From assembly GCF_017916295.1 (NCBI RefSeq), contig NZ_JAFMSS010000011.1, forward strand, positions 1-64,000: a stretch of 64,000 nucleotides of DNA. The letters run 5' to 3'. Within the stretch, counting starts at the first letter, position 1. Every line of letters begins with the position of its first letter. This DNA comes from Rubellimicrobium arenae (GTDB lineage: Bacteria > Pseudomonadota > Alphaproteobacteria > Rhodobacterales > Rhodobacteraceae). A program made the position numbers and the translations under genes. Below, one piece after another: positions 23,957 to 32,333 of the stretch. Below the pieces are notes generated by a model. The model did not search any database. It was given only the letters and a program-made list of their open reading frames with translations, and had not been told where the DNA came from.

Positions 23957-26107
23957 ATGATGCATACGTCCCTTCGGACTCCAACCCGTCGTCCCATCGT
24001 CGCTGCGGCCCGCCCGACATCGAGGCCGAGGATCGTGCGGGTGCTGCTCTGCACCGCCTGCGCCGTCCTGCCGCTGCCGCTCCTCGCGCAGGGGGCCGAA
24101 GAACCCGTCGACCTTGGAACGGTCCGGTTCGAGCTGGAGGGAGCGATCGGACCGGACGGCACCATCGTCGCCACCCGGACCGCGACGGCCAGCCGGACCG
24201 ATTCAGCCATCGTCGACCTGCCCGCATCCGTGTCGGTTGTCACCGAGGCCGAGCTGGAGCGACGCGACGTGGAGGACACCACGGACGCCTTGGCCTACAC
24301 CTCGAGCGTGACCACGGACGAGTATGGGAGCGACGATCGCTACGACTACGTGCGCATCCGTGGATTCTACCAGGCGGGGCTTGGCACCTATCGCGACGGG
24401 CTGCCGGCCGGGACGACGAACTTCACCGGCGGCAAGCTGGAGCCCTTCGGCCTGCAACGGGTCGAGGTGCTCAAGGGCTCCACCTCGACGCTGTTCGGCC
24501 TGAACACGCCCGGCGGACTGGTCAACGCGATCACCAAGCGGCCCCAGGATCATGCCTTCGGCGAGTCGACCATGGCCATCGGGGCCGAGCATCTCGAGTT
24601 CGGCCTCGACGTGGGTCGACCGCTCGATGTGGCGGGCAAGTGGAACTACCGGCTGACCGCCCTGTCGCAGGACGGGGACAATGGCGCGGAGTACACCGAG
24701 GACGACCGCCTCTATGTCGCGCCAGCCCTGTCCTGGCAGCCTAGTGAGAATACCGAGATCACGCTGCTGGCCGACTACAACAAGCGCGACGGGAACCCGG
24801 GCCACGCCATCCCCCTCGGCTCGGAGATCGATCCCGACACCTTCCTGGGCGAGCCCGCCTTCAATGCCATGGACCGGGAGGAGATGAGCATCGGCTGGGA
24901 CGCGTCCCACCGGTTCAGCGAGGGCCTGACCTTCGCCCAGACGGCGCGCTACACCAAGCTCGATCTCACCTACGAGTCCATCTATGGCGCCGCGACCTCA
25001 TCCGACACGCCCCGCTCGGCCTATGCGGTCTACGGGGAACTGGAGAGGTTCGCCGTCAACAGCCAGCTCCAGTACGACACCACGCTCGGCTCCGTGCGGT
25101 CGCGCACGCTGGTCGGCGTCGACTACCTCCGAGAGGATGTGTCCGAGACCTTCAACATCGGGACCGCGGCCGGGATCGACCCGGAGAACCCGGTCTACTG
25201 CGGTCGGTCCTGCGTCGCGATCACCTACGTGGCGGACCAGGATCTGAACACGGAGTCGACCGGTGTCTTCCTCCAGGAGGAGCTGACCTTCGCGGATCGT
25301 TGGATCGTCACGCTGGGCGGCCGCTATGACACGGTCACGACCGAGACAGGCGCGCCCGGGGCGACCACGAGCTTCGAGGACGACGCCTTCACCTCGCGCG
25401 TCGGCCTGACCTACAAGGCCACGCCGGCCATTTCGATCTACGCCAACTACTCCGAGTCGTTCCAGCCGACCGGCCCCTACGACCGTGGCCTTCTCATCAA
25501 GGACGTGGAGCCGCAGGAGGGCACGCAGTACGAACTGGGCACGAAGTACCGCCCGCTTGCCGGGAACGCGCTCTTCACGGCGTCCGTGTTCGACCTGTCC
25601 CAGACCAACCTGGTCACGCAGGTCGCGCCGGCGGTCTATGAGCAGGTCGGCGAGACGCGGGTGCGTGGCGCCGAACTCGAGGGCAAGTGGACCATGGGGC
25701 AGGGGCTGAGCCTGACCGCCGCCTATGCCTATTGGGACGCCGAGATCGTGGAGAACGGGACGGCCGGGAACGAAGGCAACCGCCCCATGCTGGTGCCCGA
25801 GCACAGCGCGTCCTTTTGGGCCGACTACACCGTGCTCGGCGCGGGGGCAGGCGGCGACCTGACGCTCGGCGGCGGCGTCCGCTACACGGGGTCCAGCTTT
25901 TCGGACAACGCGAACACGATCGAGCTGGGCAGCCAGGTCGTCGTGGACGCCGCGGTCAGCTACCAGCTCACCAGCGATGTGGCCCTGGCGCTGAACGTGT
26001 CGAACCTGTTCGACGAGCGCGAGATCGCGTCGGTCGATACTTTCACCGACAACGCCTACTACAACGATGGCCGTGAGATCCGCGCGCGCCTGACCTACAC
26101 CTGGTAG
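23957..26107 (+). CDS. TonB-dependent siderophore receptor
   Basis: 716 aa. The signal sequence (about 25-46, VLLCTACAVLPLPLLAQG) has a long basic N-terminus. The plug domain (about 75-195) has ASVSVVTEAELERRDV, VRIRGFYQAG and LQRVEVLKGSTSTLFG, followed by PGGLVNAITKRP, typical of FhuA/FpvA-like receptors. The 22-strand barrel ends with an aromatic residue (RARLTYTW), the outer-membrane sorting signal. It takes up a ferric siderophore with TonB energy; the ligand cannot be told. No synthesis or ABC uptake genes adjoin it. The start is a little uncertain (weak CGGAA site). Confidence 0.94.
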   Translation: MMHTSLRTPTRRPIVAAARPTSRPRIVRVLLCTACAVLPLPLLAQGAEEPVDLGTVRFELEGAIGPDGTIVATRTATASRTDSAIVDLPASVSVVTEAELERRDVEDTTDALAYTSSVTTDEYGSDDRYDYVRIRGFYQAGLGTYRDGLPAGTTNFTGGKLEPFGLQRVEVLKGSTSTLFGLNTPGGLVNAITKRPQDHAFGESTMAIGAEHLEFGLDVGRPLDVAGKWNYRLTALSQDGDNGAEYTEDDRLYVAPALSWQPSENTEITLLADYNKRDGNPGHAIPLGSEIDPDTFLGEPAFNAMDREEMSIGWDASHRFSEGLTFAQTARYTKLDLTYESIYGAATSSDTPRSAYAVYGELERFAVNSQLQYDTTLGSVRSRTLVGVDYLREDVSETFNIGTAAGIDPENPVYCGRSCVAITYVADQDLNTESTGVFLQEELTFADRWIVTLGGRYDTVTTETGAPGATTSFEDDAFTSRVGLTYKATPAISIYANYSESFQPTGPYDRGLLIKDVEPQEGTQYELGTKYRPLAGNALFTASVFDLSQTNLVTQVAPAVYEQVGETRVRGAELEGKWTMGQGLSLTAAYAYWDAEIVENGTAGNEGNRPMLVPEHSASFWADYTVLGAGAGGDLTLGGGVRYTGSSFSDNANTIELGSQVVVDAAVSYQLTSDVALALNVSNLFDEREIASVDTFTDNAYYNDGREIRARLTYTW

Positions 26108-26119
26108 ACCACGCGGCTC

Positions 26120-26151
26120 ATGCCGTCCGCAGCCGATGGCCCGGACGGCAT
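26120..26151 (+). terminator. hairpin directly behind the siderophore receptor gene
   Basis: Perfect 10-bp stem ATGCCGTCCG (26120-26129) and CGGACGGCAT (26142-26151), 12-nt loop, 12 bases behind the stop codon. There is no T-run, so it may act as an mRNA 3'-end stabiliser or with Rho. Confidence 0.55.
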
Positions 26152-26276
26152 CCGTGCAAGGAGGCTTCGCCCCAAGGCGCAGGGGTGGTTCGCAAGGACG
26201 GGCCGCGGGACGCCCGTGGTTCCGCCAGTCCGGGCCGCTCCGTCCGGGTCGGGATGGCAACCTGGGATGGCCGAAC

Positions 26277-26963
26277 TCAAGCCATCCCGCTGCTTTCGCA
26301 CGCCTTCAGCCGGAGCTTTCCTTTGACTCCCTGGCGGACAGCCTGGCAGGCGACGGGCCACGCCCAATAGGCTGAGGCCAAAGCCATCACCAGGCTGACG
26401 GCAGGATCGATGAGCCGGGTCTCGCTCTGACCCTCCAGGATCAGCATGAGGAGGAGCGATCCGGCCAGCAGGATGTTGGAGCAGAGCTTGTCGGCGAACA
26501 GGCGCAGTTGCGACCGCAGGAACGGGGAGCCCGGATCGTGCCGGACGCGTTCGCGCCAGAGCATCATCAGCCGCAGGTTCACGAAACCCGAGACCACATT
26601 GAGGCCGAAGCCGATCACGAGGCCGGGTCCTCCGACGGCTGGCTCCCCCCACCAGGCGCGATGCACGGCGCATCCCATCACGCTCAGCATCGACAGGACC
26701 ATGCAGCCGGCGACCAAGGCGGTGACGAGGTGTTCCGCACGGGCGGCGGCGACCGGATCACGATGGTGATGGCGGGCAAAGGCCCAAGCGCCACTGAGGG
26801 CAGCCATGTCGAGCAACGTCAGCAGCAGATCCGTCCGAAGTGCGAGCGAAGTCGAGCTGCCCGCTGCGAGAGCGGTCAGGACGAGGCCGGGCAAGCCTGC
26901 GATGAGGGCGCAGGCCGTCGTCCGGTGCATTCCGTCTGTTCCTCTTGGGTCCGTTCCCGTCAT
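26277..26963 (-). CDS. CDF-like membrane protein with degenerate metal site
   Basis: 228 aa from ATG 26963 (GGAGG, 9 bases). About six membrane helices. The layout aligns with the membrane part of cation diffusion facilitators: TSLALRTDLLLTLLDMAAL (helix 2), RLFADKLCSNILLAGSLL (helix 5) and DPAVSLVMALASAYWAW (helix 6). In zinc transporters helix 2 carries D-x3-D and helix 5 H-x3-D; here they read D-x3-T (another Asp lies nearby) and K-x3-N, so the transport site seems lost. The usual cytoplasmic C-terminal domain is absent. Function unknown; it may be a regulator-like paralogue or move a different ion. Confidence 0.65.
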   Translation of the reverse strand: MTGTDPRGTDGMHRTTACALIAGLPGLVLTALAAGSSTSLALRTDLLLTLLDMAALSGAWAFARHHHRDPVAAARAEHLVTALVAGCMVLSMLSVMGCAVHRAWWGEPAVGGPGLVIGFGLNVVSGFVNLRLMMLWRERVRHDPGSPFLRSQLRLFADKLCSNILLAGSLLLMLILEGQSETRLIDPAVSLVMALASAYWAWPVACQAVRQGVKGKLRLKACESSGMA

Positions 26964-27132
26964 CCGATGCGCCCTCCCTCCGGCTTGGGCAGGCTTAGGA
27001 GAGGCAGGTTGCCGCCCTGCATCGTGGCCGGCCCGGTTGGTTTCATTCGTGTCGTGAACGGCGCCGGCAGGCGATCAGGGTTGACAGAAGAGGGTCGGGA
27101 ACGGTCCGTTGCAGACCGGGAGAACAGGACGC

Positions 27133-29547
27133 ATGGCTCGATCTGCCGACATCCCAGCCCGGACCGAAACAGCAGCGCCCCGCTGGCGAACATGGTTGCG
27201 AGGAGCTCTGGCCCAGTTCCTCGTGCGGCTCTCGCCGGAAGGACAACGTGCCGTCGCACGGCTCGCGGCCAGCGAGGAGCGTTATCGCAGCGTCGTGGAG
27301 ACGCAGACGGAGTTCGTGCTGCGCCAGACCCCAGACGGTCGCCTGACCTTCGTGAATGAGGCCTACTGCCGATTTACCTGCATGAGCCGGGAGGAGCTTC
27401 TCGATCCGAACTGGTGCGACCTCGACCACCTCCTGCCGGAGGACAAGGCGCGCTTCTTCGACCATATCGCCCGGCTGACCCCGGAGAGCCCGGTCGCGAC
27501 CGTCGAACTGCGGAGCATCCCGCGCGGAGGGCGGGAGCGTTGCACCTCCTGGACGGACCGGGGCATCTTCGATGCGGCGGGCCGGCTCGTGGAACTCCAG
27601 TCCGTGGGTCGCGACATCACCGAGCGCGTGCTGGCCGAGCGGGCCAGGGAGGAAGCCGAGCGGCTGCGGCGCACGGTCCTCGAAGCTGCACTCGACGGCT
27701 ACATCTGCATCGACCAGGAGGGCCGGATTCTCGATTTCAACCCGGCGGCCGAGCGCATCTTCGGTCATCCCCGGGAGGGTGTCCTCGGGCAGAGCATGGA
27801 GGATCTCCTCGTGCCGCAGCACAGCCGCGCCCGGCACCGCGAGGGCTTCCGCCGACAGCTGGAGTCGGGCGTTGCGACCATCCTGGGCCGCACCATCGAG
27901 GTCACTGCGCTGCATGCCCGTGGTCATGAGGTCCCGATCGAGATCGTGATCGTTCGGAGCACGTTCGAGGGACGCCCGGTGTTCATCGCCTACCTGCGCG
28001 ACCTGTCCGCCCAGAAGCGGGCCGAGGCGCAGGCCGCGGAGACGGCCGCACGGTTCGAGGCGATCTCGGACGGAGTTCCGCTGCCGATCGTCATCTCGGC
28101 CCTGGATGCGCCGGCCATCCTCTTCGCCAATGCCAAGGCCCGGCAGCTCCTTGGCCTCGAAACCGGGCAGGCGGGCCGAGCGCTCCTGGCTGTCTGGGCC
28201 GAACCTGCCGGCCGTCGTCGGCTGATCGCCGAGCTCGAGGCGCAGGGGGCGGTCGAGGCCTTCGAGACCGTTCTGCGAAACCCGGATGGCGAGCGGATCA
28301 ATGTCCTTATCTCGGCGCGGCGCATCCAGCAGGACGGACGGCCCGCTCTGTTCGCGGCCGTGACGGACATCACCGCCCAGCGCAACGCCGAGGCCGAGAT
28401 CGCCCGGCAGCGCGAGAGCCTGCATCAGAGCGAGAAGCTGACCGCCTTGGGCTCACTGCTGGCAGGCGTGGCCCACGAGCTCAATAACCCGCTTTCCGTG
28501 GTCGTCGGCTATGCCGCACTGCTGGAGGAGTTCTCCTCCGAGCCCGACACGCGGCATCGGGCGGAGAAGATCCATGAGGCCGCGACGCGATGCTCCCGGA
28601 TCGTGCGGACCTTCCTGGCCATGGCCCGCAAGAAGCCCCCGACCCGGGGGCCGGTCGACCTGGAGGAGGTGATCCATGCCGCGCTCGACCTTGCGGCCTA
28701 CGGGTTGCGGTCGGCCGGGGTGGAGGTCGCCTGCCACATCGAACCAGGGCTGCCGATCATCCAGGGCGACGCCGACCAGCTTCCCCAGGTGCTGACCAAC
28801 CTGATCGTGAACGCCCAGCAGGCCCTGCTGCAGGTGCCCCCACCGCGCCGTCTCCGCATCGCTGCGCACAAAGGGGCAGGGGACGTGGAGATCACGGTCG
28901 AGGACAATGGACCGGGCATGCCCCCCGACGTCCTGGCCCGCATCTTCGAGCCCTTCTACACCACGAAGCCGGTCGGGGTCGGCACGGGTGTCGGTCTGTC
29001 CGTCTGCCAAGGCATCGTGGCCGCCCATGGTGGCGCCATCCAGGCACAGTCGAAGCCGGGGCAGGGGGCCGTGTTCTCGATCCGGCTGCCAATGGGCCAA
29101 GGGACCGAGATGCCTGTGGCCGCGGCGGTCGGTGAACCCGAGGGTCGACCCGCCCCGGCGCGGATCCTCATCGTGGACGACGAGCCGGACATCGCCGAAA
29201 TGATGGCCGAGATCCTGCGCGGCGATGGACATGATCCCCGTGTCGCCCCGAGTCCCGAAGCCGCACTGCGCGTCCTCCGACGGGATCGCGTGGATCTGGT
29301 CATCAGCGATGTCCGTATGCCGGGTCTGGACGGCCCCGGGCTTTTCGACGCGATGGTGCGCCTGCGCCCGGCCTTGACCGAACGCGTGCTCTTCGTGACG
29401 GGCGACACGCTGTCGCCCGAGGTGCAGGCGTTCTTTCGCACGACTGGGGCCCGGGTCCTCGAGAAGCCGATCGACGCGCAGGGCCTGCGCCGGTCGGTCG
29501 CCGGGATCCTGGGAATGCAGGACCCAAATGGTCCGGATCCCTCCTGA
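27133..29547 (+). CDS. PAS hybrid histidine kinase with C-terminal receiver (hybrid kinase 1)
   Basis: 804 aa from ATG 27133; a TTG at 27109 is less likely. No membrane segment. Three PAS domains (about 48-160, 170-285, 300-410), then HisKA with His438 in GVAHELNNPLS, HATPase (NLIVNAQQALL, DNGPGMP, GVGTGVGLSVCQGIVAAHGG) and a receiver (ILIVDDEPDIAEMM, Asp in VISDVRMPGLDG, Lys in LEKPID). Its kinase core closely resembles that of the protein at 32334. Its stop codon abuts the stop of the convergent DUF1127 gene with no bases between. It has no cognate output regulator on its own strand; the OmpR-type regulators at 31402 or 35123 are candidates. Confidence 0.93.
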   Translation: MARSADIPARTETAAPRWRTWLRGALAQFLVRLSPEGQRAVARLAASEERYRSVVETQTEFVLRQTPDGRLTFVNEAYCRFTCMSREELLDPNWCDLDHLLPEDKARFFDHIARLTPESPVATVELRSIPRGGRERCTSWTDRGIFDAAGRLVELQSVGRDITERVLAERAREEAERLRRTVLEAALDGYICIDQEGRILDFNPAAERIFGHPREGVLGQSMEDLLVPQHSRARHREGFRRQLESGVATILGRTIEVTALHARGHEVPIEIVIVRSTFEGRPVFIAYLRDLSAQKRAEAQAAETAARFEAISDGVPLPIVISALDAPAILFANAKARQLLGLETGQAGRALLAVWAEPAGRRRLIAELEAQGAVEAFETVLRNPDGERINVLISARRIQQDGRPALFAAVTDITAQRNAEAEIARQRESLHQSEKLTALGSLLAGVAHELNNPLSVVVGYAALLEEFSSEPDTRHRAEKIHEAATRCSRIVRTFLAMARKKPPTRGPVDLEEVIHAALDLAAYGLRSAGVEVACHIEPGLPIIQGDADQLPQVLTNLIVNAQQALLQVPPPRRLRIAAHKGAGDVEITVEDNGPGMPPDVLARIFEPFYTTKPVGVGTGVGLSVCQGIVAAHGGAIQAQSKPGQGAVFSIRLPMGQGTEMPVAAAVGEPEGRPAPARILIVDDEPDIAEMMAEILRGDGHDPRVAPSPEAALRVLRRDRVDLVISDVRMPGLDGPGLFDAMVRLRPALTERVLFVTGDTLSPEVQAFFRTTGARVLEKPIDAQGLRRSVAGILGMQDPNGPDPS

Positions 29548-29790
29548 TCAGGTAGTCGGGGCCGGTCTCCTCCCGCGCACCTGCCGCTCGATGTTGCTTG
29601 GCTCAACGCCGATGTCCCGCAGCAGATGGTTGTCCAGCTCGCGCAGTCGCTGCACGGACATTTCGATGTGATGGCGCTCGAGGCTGCGCCGATGAATCGA
29701 CGCGAGCCAGCGGAGCAGTCGTCCTGTCGGGCTGGATTCTTGTGTGGTCAGGCCGCTCGCCTCAACCAACCGAGGGGAAAATGTGCTCAT
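29548..29790 (-). CDS. DUF1127 protein (YjiS-like small basic protein)
   Basis: 80 aa. The C-terminal half carries the DUF1127 signature (VQRLRELDNHLLRDIGVEPS, RQVRGRR). Such short Arg-rich proteins bind RNA and influence phosphate, stress and carbon responses in Agrobacterium and Rhodobacter (family knowledge). It follows the RTX gene on the same strand and ends head-on against hybrid kinase 1. Confidence 0.88.
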   Translation of the reverse strand: MSTFSPRLVEASGLTTQESSPTGRLLRWLASIHRRSLERHHIEMSVQRLRELDNHLLRDIGVEPSNIERQVRGRRPAPTT

Positions 29791-29897
29791 CTCAAACTCT
29801 CATCGGAAATGGATCGCATCTGCGAAGCATCGTTGGGGAAAACGTGTGTCCGTAGGCTGATCGCGGGGGCTGACCTGCCCCGGTCACGGTCTGGCCG

Positions 29898-29912
29898 GAG
29901 CCGCCCCGGCTC
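29898..29912 (-). terminator. short hairpin behind RTX protein 1
   Basis: Perfect 6-bp stem GAGCCG/CGGCTC with a 3-nt loop, 27 bases after the stop of the RTX gene on the minus strand. No T-run. Confidence 0.35.
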
Positions 29913-29938
29913 GACACCGGGACGCTCCATGTCTGGCG

Positions 29939-31276
29939 TCACAGGAAGAAGTCGGCCGACGTAAGGTCGAGAACTCCGGTCAGGCTCAGGGTCATCTCTG
30001 CGGCGGCGTCGGCATCGACGTTGATCTCGACCAGAGTCGTCCCGATCCCCTGGGTCGCGCGGACCTGCCCGATCATCGAGAAATCCGCGTCGCCGATGAA
30101 GGCGAAGGCATCGTCCGAGGCCGTGGCCGTGTTGGCGTCGATCATCGACAGGCTGATCTTGTCCTGCCCCTTCTGGAAGTCCGTGATGACATCGCGGCTC
30201 AGGGCCCCAGTCCCGCTGTCCGAGGTGAAGAGGAACCTGAACGTGTCGGCGCCCGCCTCCCCGGTCAGCCAATCCTTTCCGCTTCCGCCGATTAGCACAT
30301 CCTGGCCAGCGCCGCCGTTGAGCTGATCGTAGCCCGCCCCGCCGTTGAGGTGGTCGTTGTCGCCGTTCCCGCTGAGTTGGTCCGAGCCGTCGCCGCCCTG
30401 AAGTTCGTCGTAACCGAAGCCGCCCGACAGGCTGTCGTTGCCGGCCCCGCCCGAAAGGTAATCATTGCCGGTGCCTGCATCGGTCCGGTCGTTGCCGTCT
30501 TCCCCGTAAAGGCGGTCGTTGCCGGTCTGACCGTGGATCTCGTCGTCTCCGGTGCCGGCGAACACCTGGTCGTTGCCGGTCCCGCCCCAGGTGTCGTCCG
30601 TGCCGTCACCGCCAGAGAGGTAATCGTCCCCCGCGTCTCCCGACATCCAGTCGTCGCCATCATCTCCGTAGACGGCGTCGTTGCCATCGTTCCCGCGAAG
30701 GCTGTCGTTGCCGAAGCCCCCCCGAATGTCGTCCGCGCCGAGTCCGCCGGACATCGTGTCGATCCCGTTGTCTCCGTAAAGATCGTCGTTCCCGCTGCCG
30801 CCGATGATCTCGTCGTGATCGTCGCCACCATGGATCAGGTCGTCGCCGCCGGCCCCGTCCAGGGTGTCGTTGCCGAAGCCACCGTAGATCTTCTCGCCCG
30901 GCAGGCCGCCCGTCACGCGGTCGTTGCCCTCCTCGGCGTGAATGGAATCCGCGCCCATCAGCATCGTGTCGCCGCCGTTGGTGATGACGTCATCGCCCTG
31001 GCCCGCATAGACGAGGTCCGTCCCCGTGCCCGTGACGATGGTATCGTTGCCGGATTCGCCGTGCAGGATGTCCCAGCCGTCGCCCCCGCTGATCCAGTCG
31101 TTGCCCTGGTTGCCATGCATGATGTCCTCGCCCGCGCCTCCGAAAAGGCTGTCGTTGCCGGCGTTGCCCCAAACGTGGTCGCTGCCGGCGAGGGCGAAGA
31201 TGGTGTCCGCCAGGTCCGTGCCGACCAGGGACGTCAGGAAGGCGTCGTTGAACTGAGTGCCATAAATAACAGCCAT
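29939..31276 (-). CDS. RTX (hemolysin-type) calcium-binding beta-roll protein 1
   Basis: 445 aa, Asp/Gly-rich and acidic. From residue 1 to about 345 it is almost pure nonapeptide repeats GGxGxDxhx (GGAGEDIMHG, GGDGWDILHG, GGFGNDTLDG). A C-terminal segment follows like that of peptidase M10 serralysins (RDVITDFQKGQDKISL) and ends in Asp plus hydrophobics (SADFFL), the usual type I secretion signal. No enzymatic domain or Sec signal. Probably exported by a type I system and folds on calcium outside; no hlyB/hlyD-like genes are in the window. The first codons are unusually AT-rich (MAVIYGT). It lies 125 bases behind the regulator at 31402 on the same strand. Confidence 0.92.
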   Translation of the reverse strand: MAVIYGTQFNDAFLTSLVGTDLADTIFALAGSDHVWGNAGNDSLFGGAGEDIMHGNQGNDWISGGDGWDILHGESGNDTIVTGTGTDLVYAGQGDDVITNGGDTMLMGADSIHAEEGNDRVTGGLPGEKIYGGFGNDTLDGAGGDDLIHGGDDHDEIIGGSGNDDLYGDNGIDTMSGGLGADDIRGGFGNDSLRGNDGNDAVYGDDGDDWMSGDAGDDYLSGGDGTDDTWGGTGNDQVFAGTGDDEIHGQTGNDRLYGEDGNDRTDAGTGNDYLSGGAGNDSLSGGFGYDELQGGDGSDQLSGNGDNDHLNGGAGYDQLNGGAGQDVLIGGSGKDWLTGEAGADTFRFLFTSDSGTGALSRDVITDFQKGQDKISLSMIDANTATASDDAFAFIGDADFSMIGQVRATQGIGTTLVEINVDADAAAEMTLSLTGVLDLTSADFFL

Positions 31277-31401
31277 TTAACTCTATCCTCAATGAAATGC
31301 AGGACCTCCTGGTCTGCATGAGGATGTCTCGGTGGTCGCGGTTGCGGACGAAGGCCGCCGGACCTTCTCTCCTGTTTCGATCGTCGCGCGAAGCCCAGGG
31401 G

Positions 31402-32112
31402 TCAGCCCGGCGCGAACAGGTAGCCGGCGCCGCGGACGGTCTTGATCAACTCCGGGTGGGCCGGATCCCGTTCGAGCTTGCGTCGAAGCCGCGTCACGCG
31501 ATGATCGATGCTGCGGTCGAAGGGATCGTCCCCTCTGGCCGGAGCCAGATGGAGAAGGTCGTCGCGCGACAGGACCCGACCGGGGCGCGTGGCGAAGGCG
31601 GCCACGAGGTCGATCTCCATCGGTCGAAGCTCGACCGGGCGACCCGCCTCGTCGCGGAGTTCCCAGGCCCGAAGGTCGAGCAGGTAACGGCCGAACCGGG
31701 TGCAACCCTCCGGAACCTCGGCGGACCGGCGGCGGCGCAGGATCGCAGCGATCCGCGCGGCGAGTTCCGGCAGATCGACCGGCTTGGTCACGTAGTCGTC
31801 CGCTCCGACCTCGAGCCCGACGATCCGTTCGGTCGTATCCGACGCTCCGGTCAGCATGACGATTCCCGCATCCCTGTCCGCCCGCAGGCGCCGGGTGAGG
31901 GCGAAGCCGTCCTCTCCGGGCAGGCCGAGGTCCACCACGTAAAGGTCGGCCTGTCGGGCGGCGGGGTCCCGGTCCAGGCCGGCACCATCCGCCACGGCCA
32001 TCACGCTGTGGCCGATGCTGCCGAAGTAATCGACCAGCATGCCCCGGATATCCGGGTCGTCGTCCACCACAACGATCCGTGCCACGATCCAATCCGCCGC
32101 GTCCGACACCAT
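31402..32112 (-). CDS. OmpR-family response regulator
   Basis: 236 aa. Receiver with DDD17-19 (IVVVDDDP), phosphoacceptor Asp61 in YVVDLGLPGEDGF and Lys110 in YVTKPVD. C-terminal winged helix (LRPMEIDLVAAFATRPGRVL, RSIDHRVTRLRRKLE, VRGAGYLFAPG). The ATG at 32112 (AGGGT, 5 bases) is used here; a GTG ten codons later (MARIVVVDDD) would give a more usual N-terminus. It is divergent from hybrid kinase 2 and upstream of RTX protein 1, so it may regulate both. Confidence 0.92.
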   Translation of the reverse strand: MVSDAADWIVARIVVVDDDPDIRGMLVDYFGSIGHSVMAVADGAGLDRDPAARQADLYVVDLGLPGEDGFALTRRLRADRDAGIVMLTGASDTTERIVGLEVGADDYVTKPVDLPELAARIAAILRRRRSAEVPEGCTRFGRYLLDLRAWELRDEAGRPVELRPMEIDLVAAFATRPGRVLSRDDLLHLAPARGDDPFDRSIDHRVTRLRRKLERDPAHPELIKTVRGAGYLFAPG

Positions 32113-32333
32113 GTTGACCCTAGCGGCAGGTGACGTGATCTCAAAGCGGCAATGACGTGCACACGGCCCGAGATCGCCAAAGGCGAAGGCCCGGCCCTGC
32201 GCTACGCGCGATCATTGAAACATGAGATGCCGCCTGAGGCCTCGGCCGGAAACCGGGGCCGGCTCGGCTCTTGACAGGAGGACTGCCCAGGACCTGCAAT
32301 TCCCGGCAGGCGTCGGCAGCGGAGGTCTGGGCG

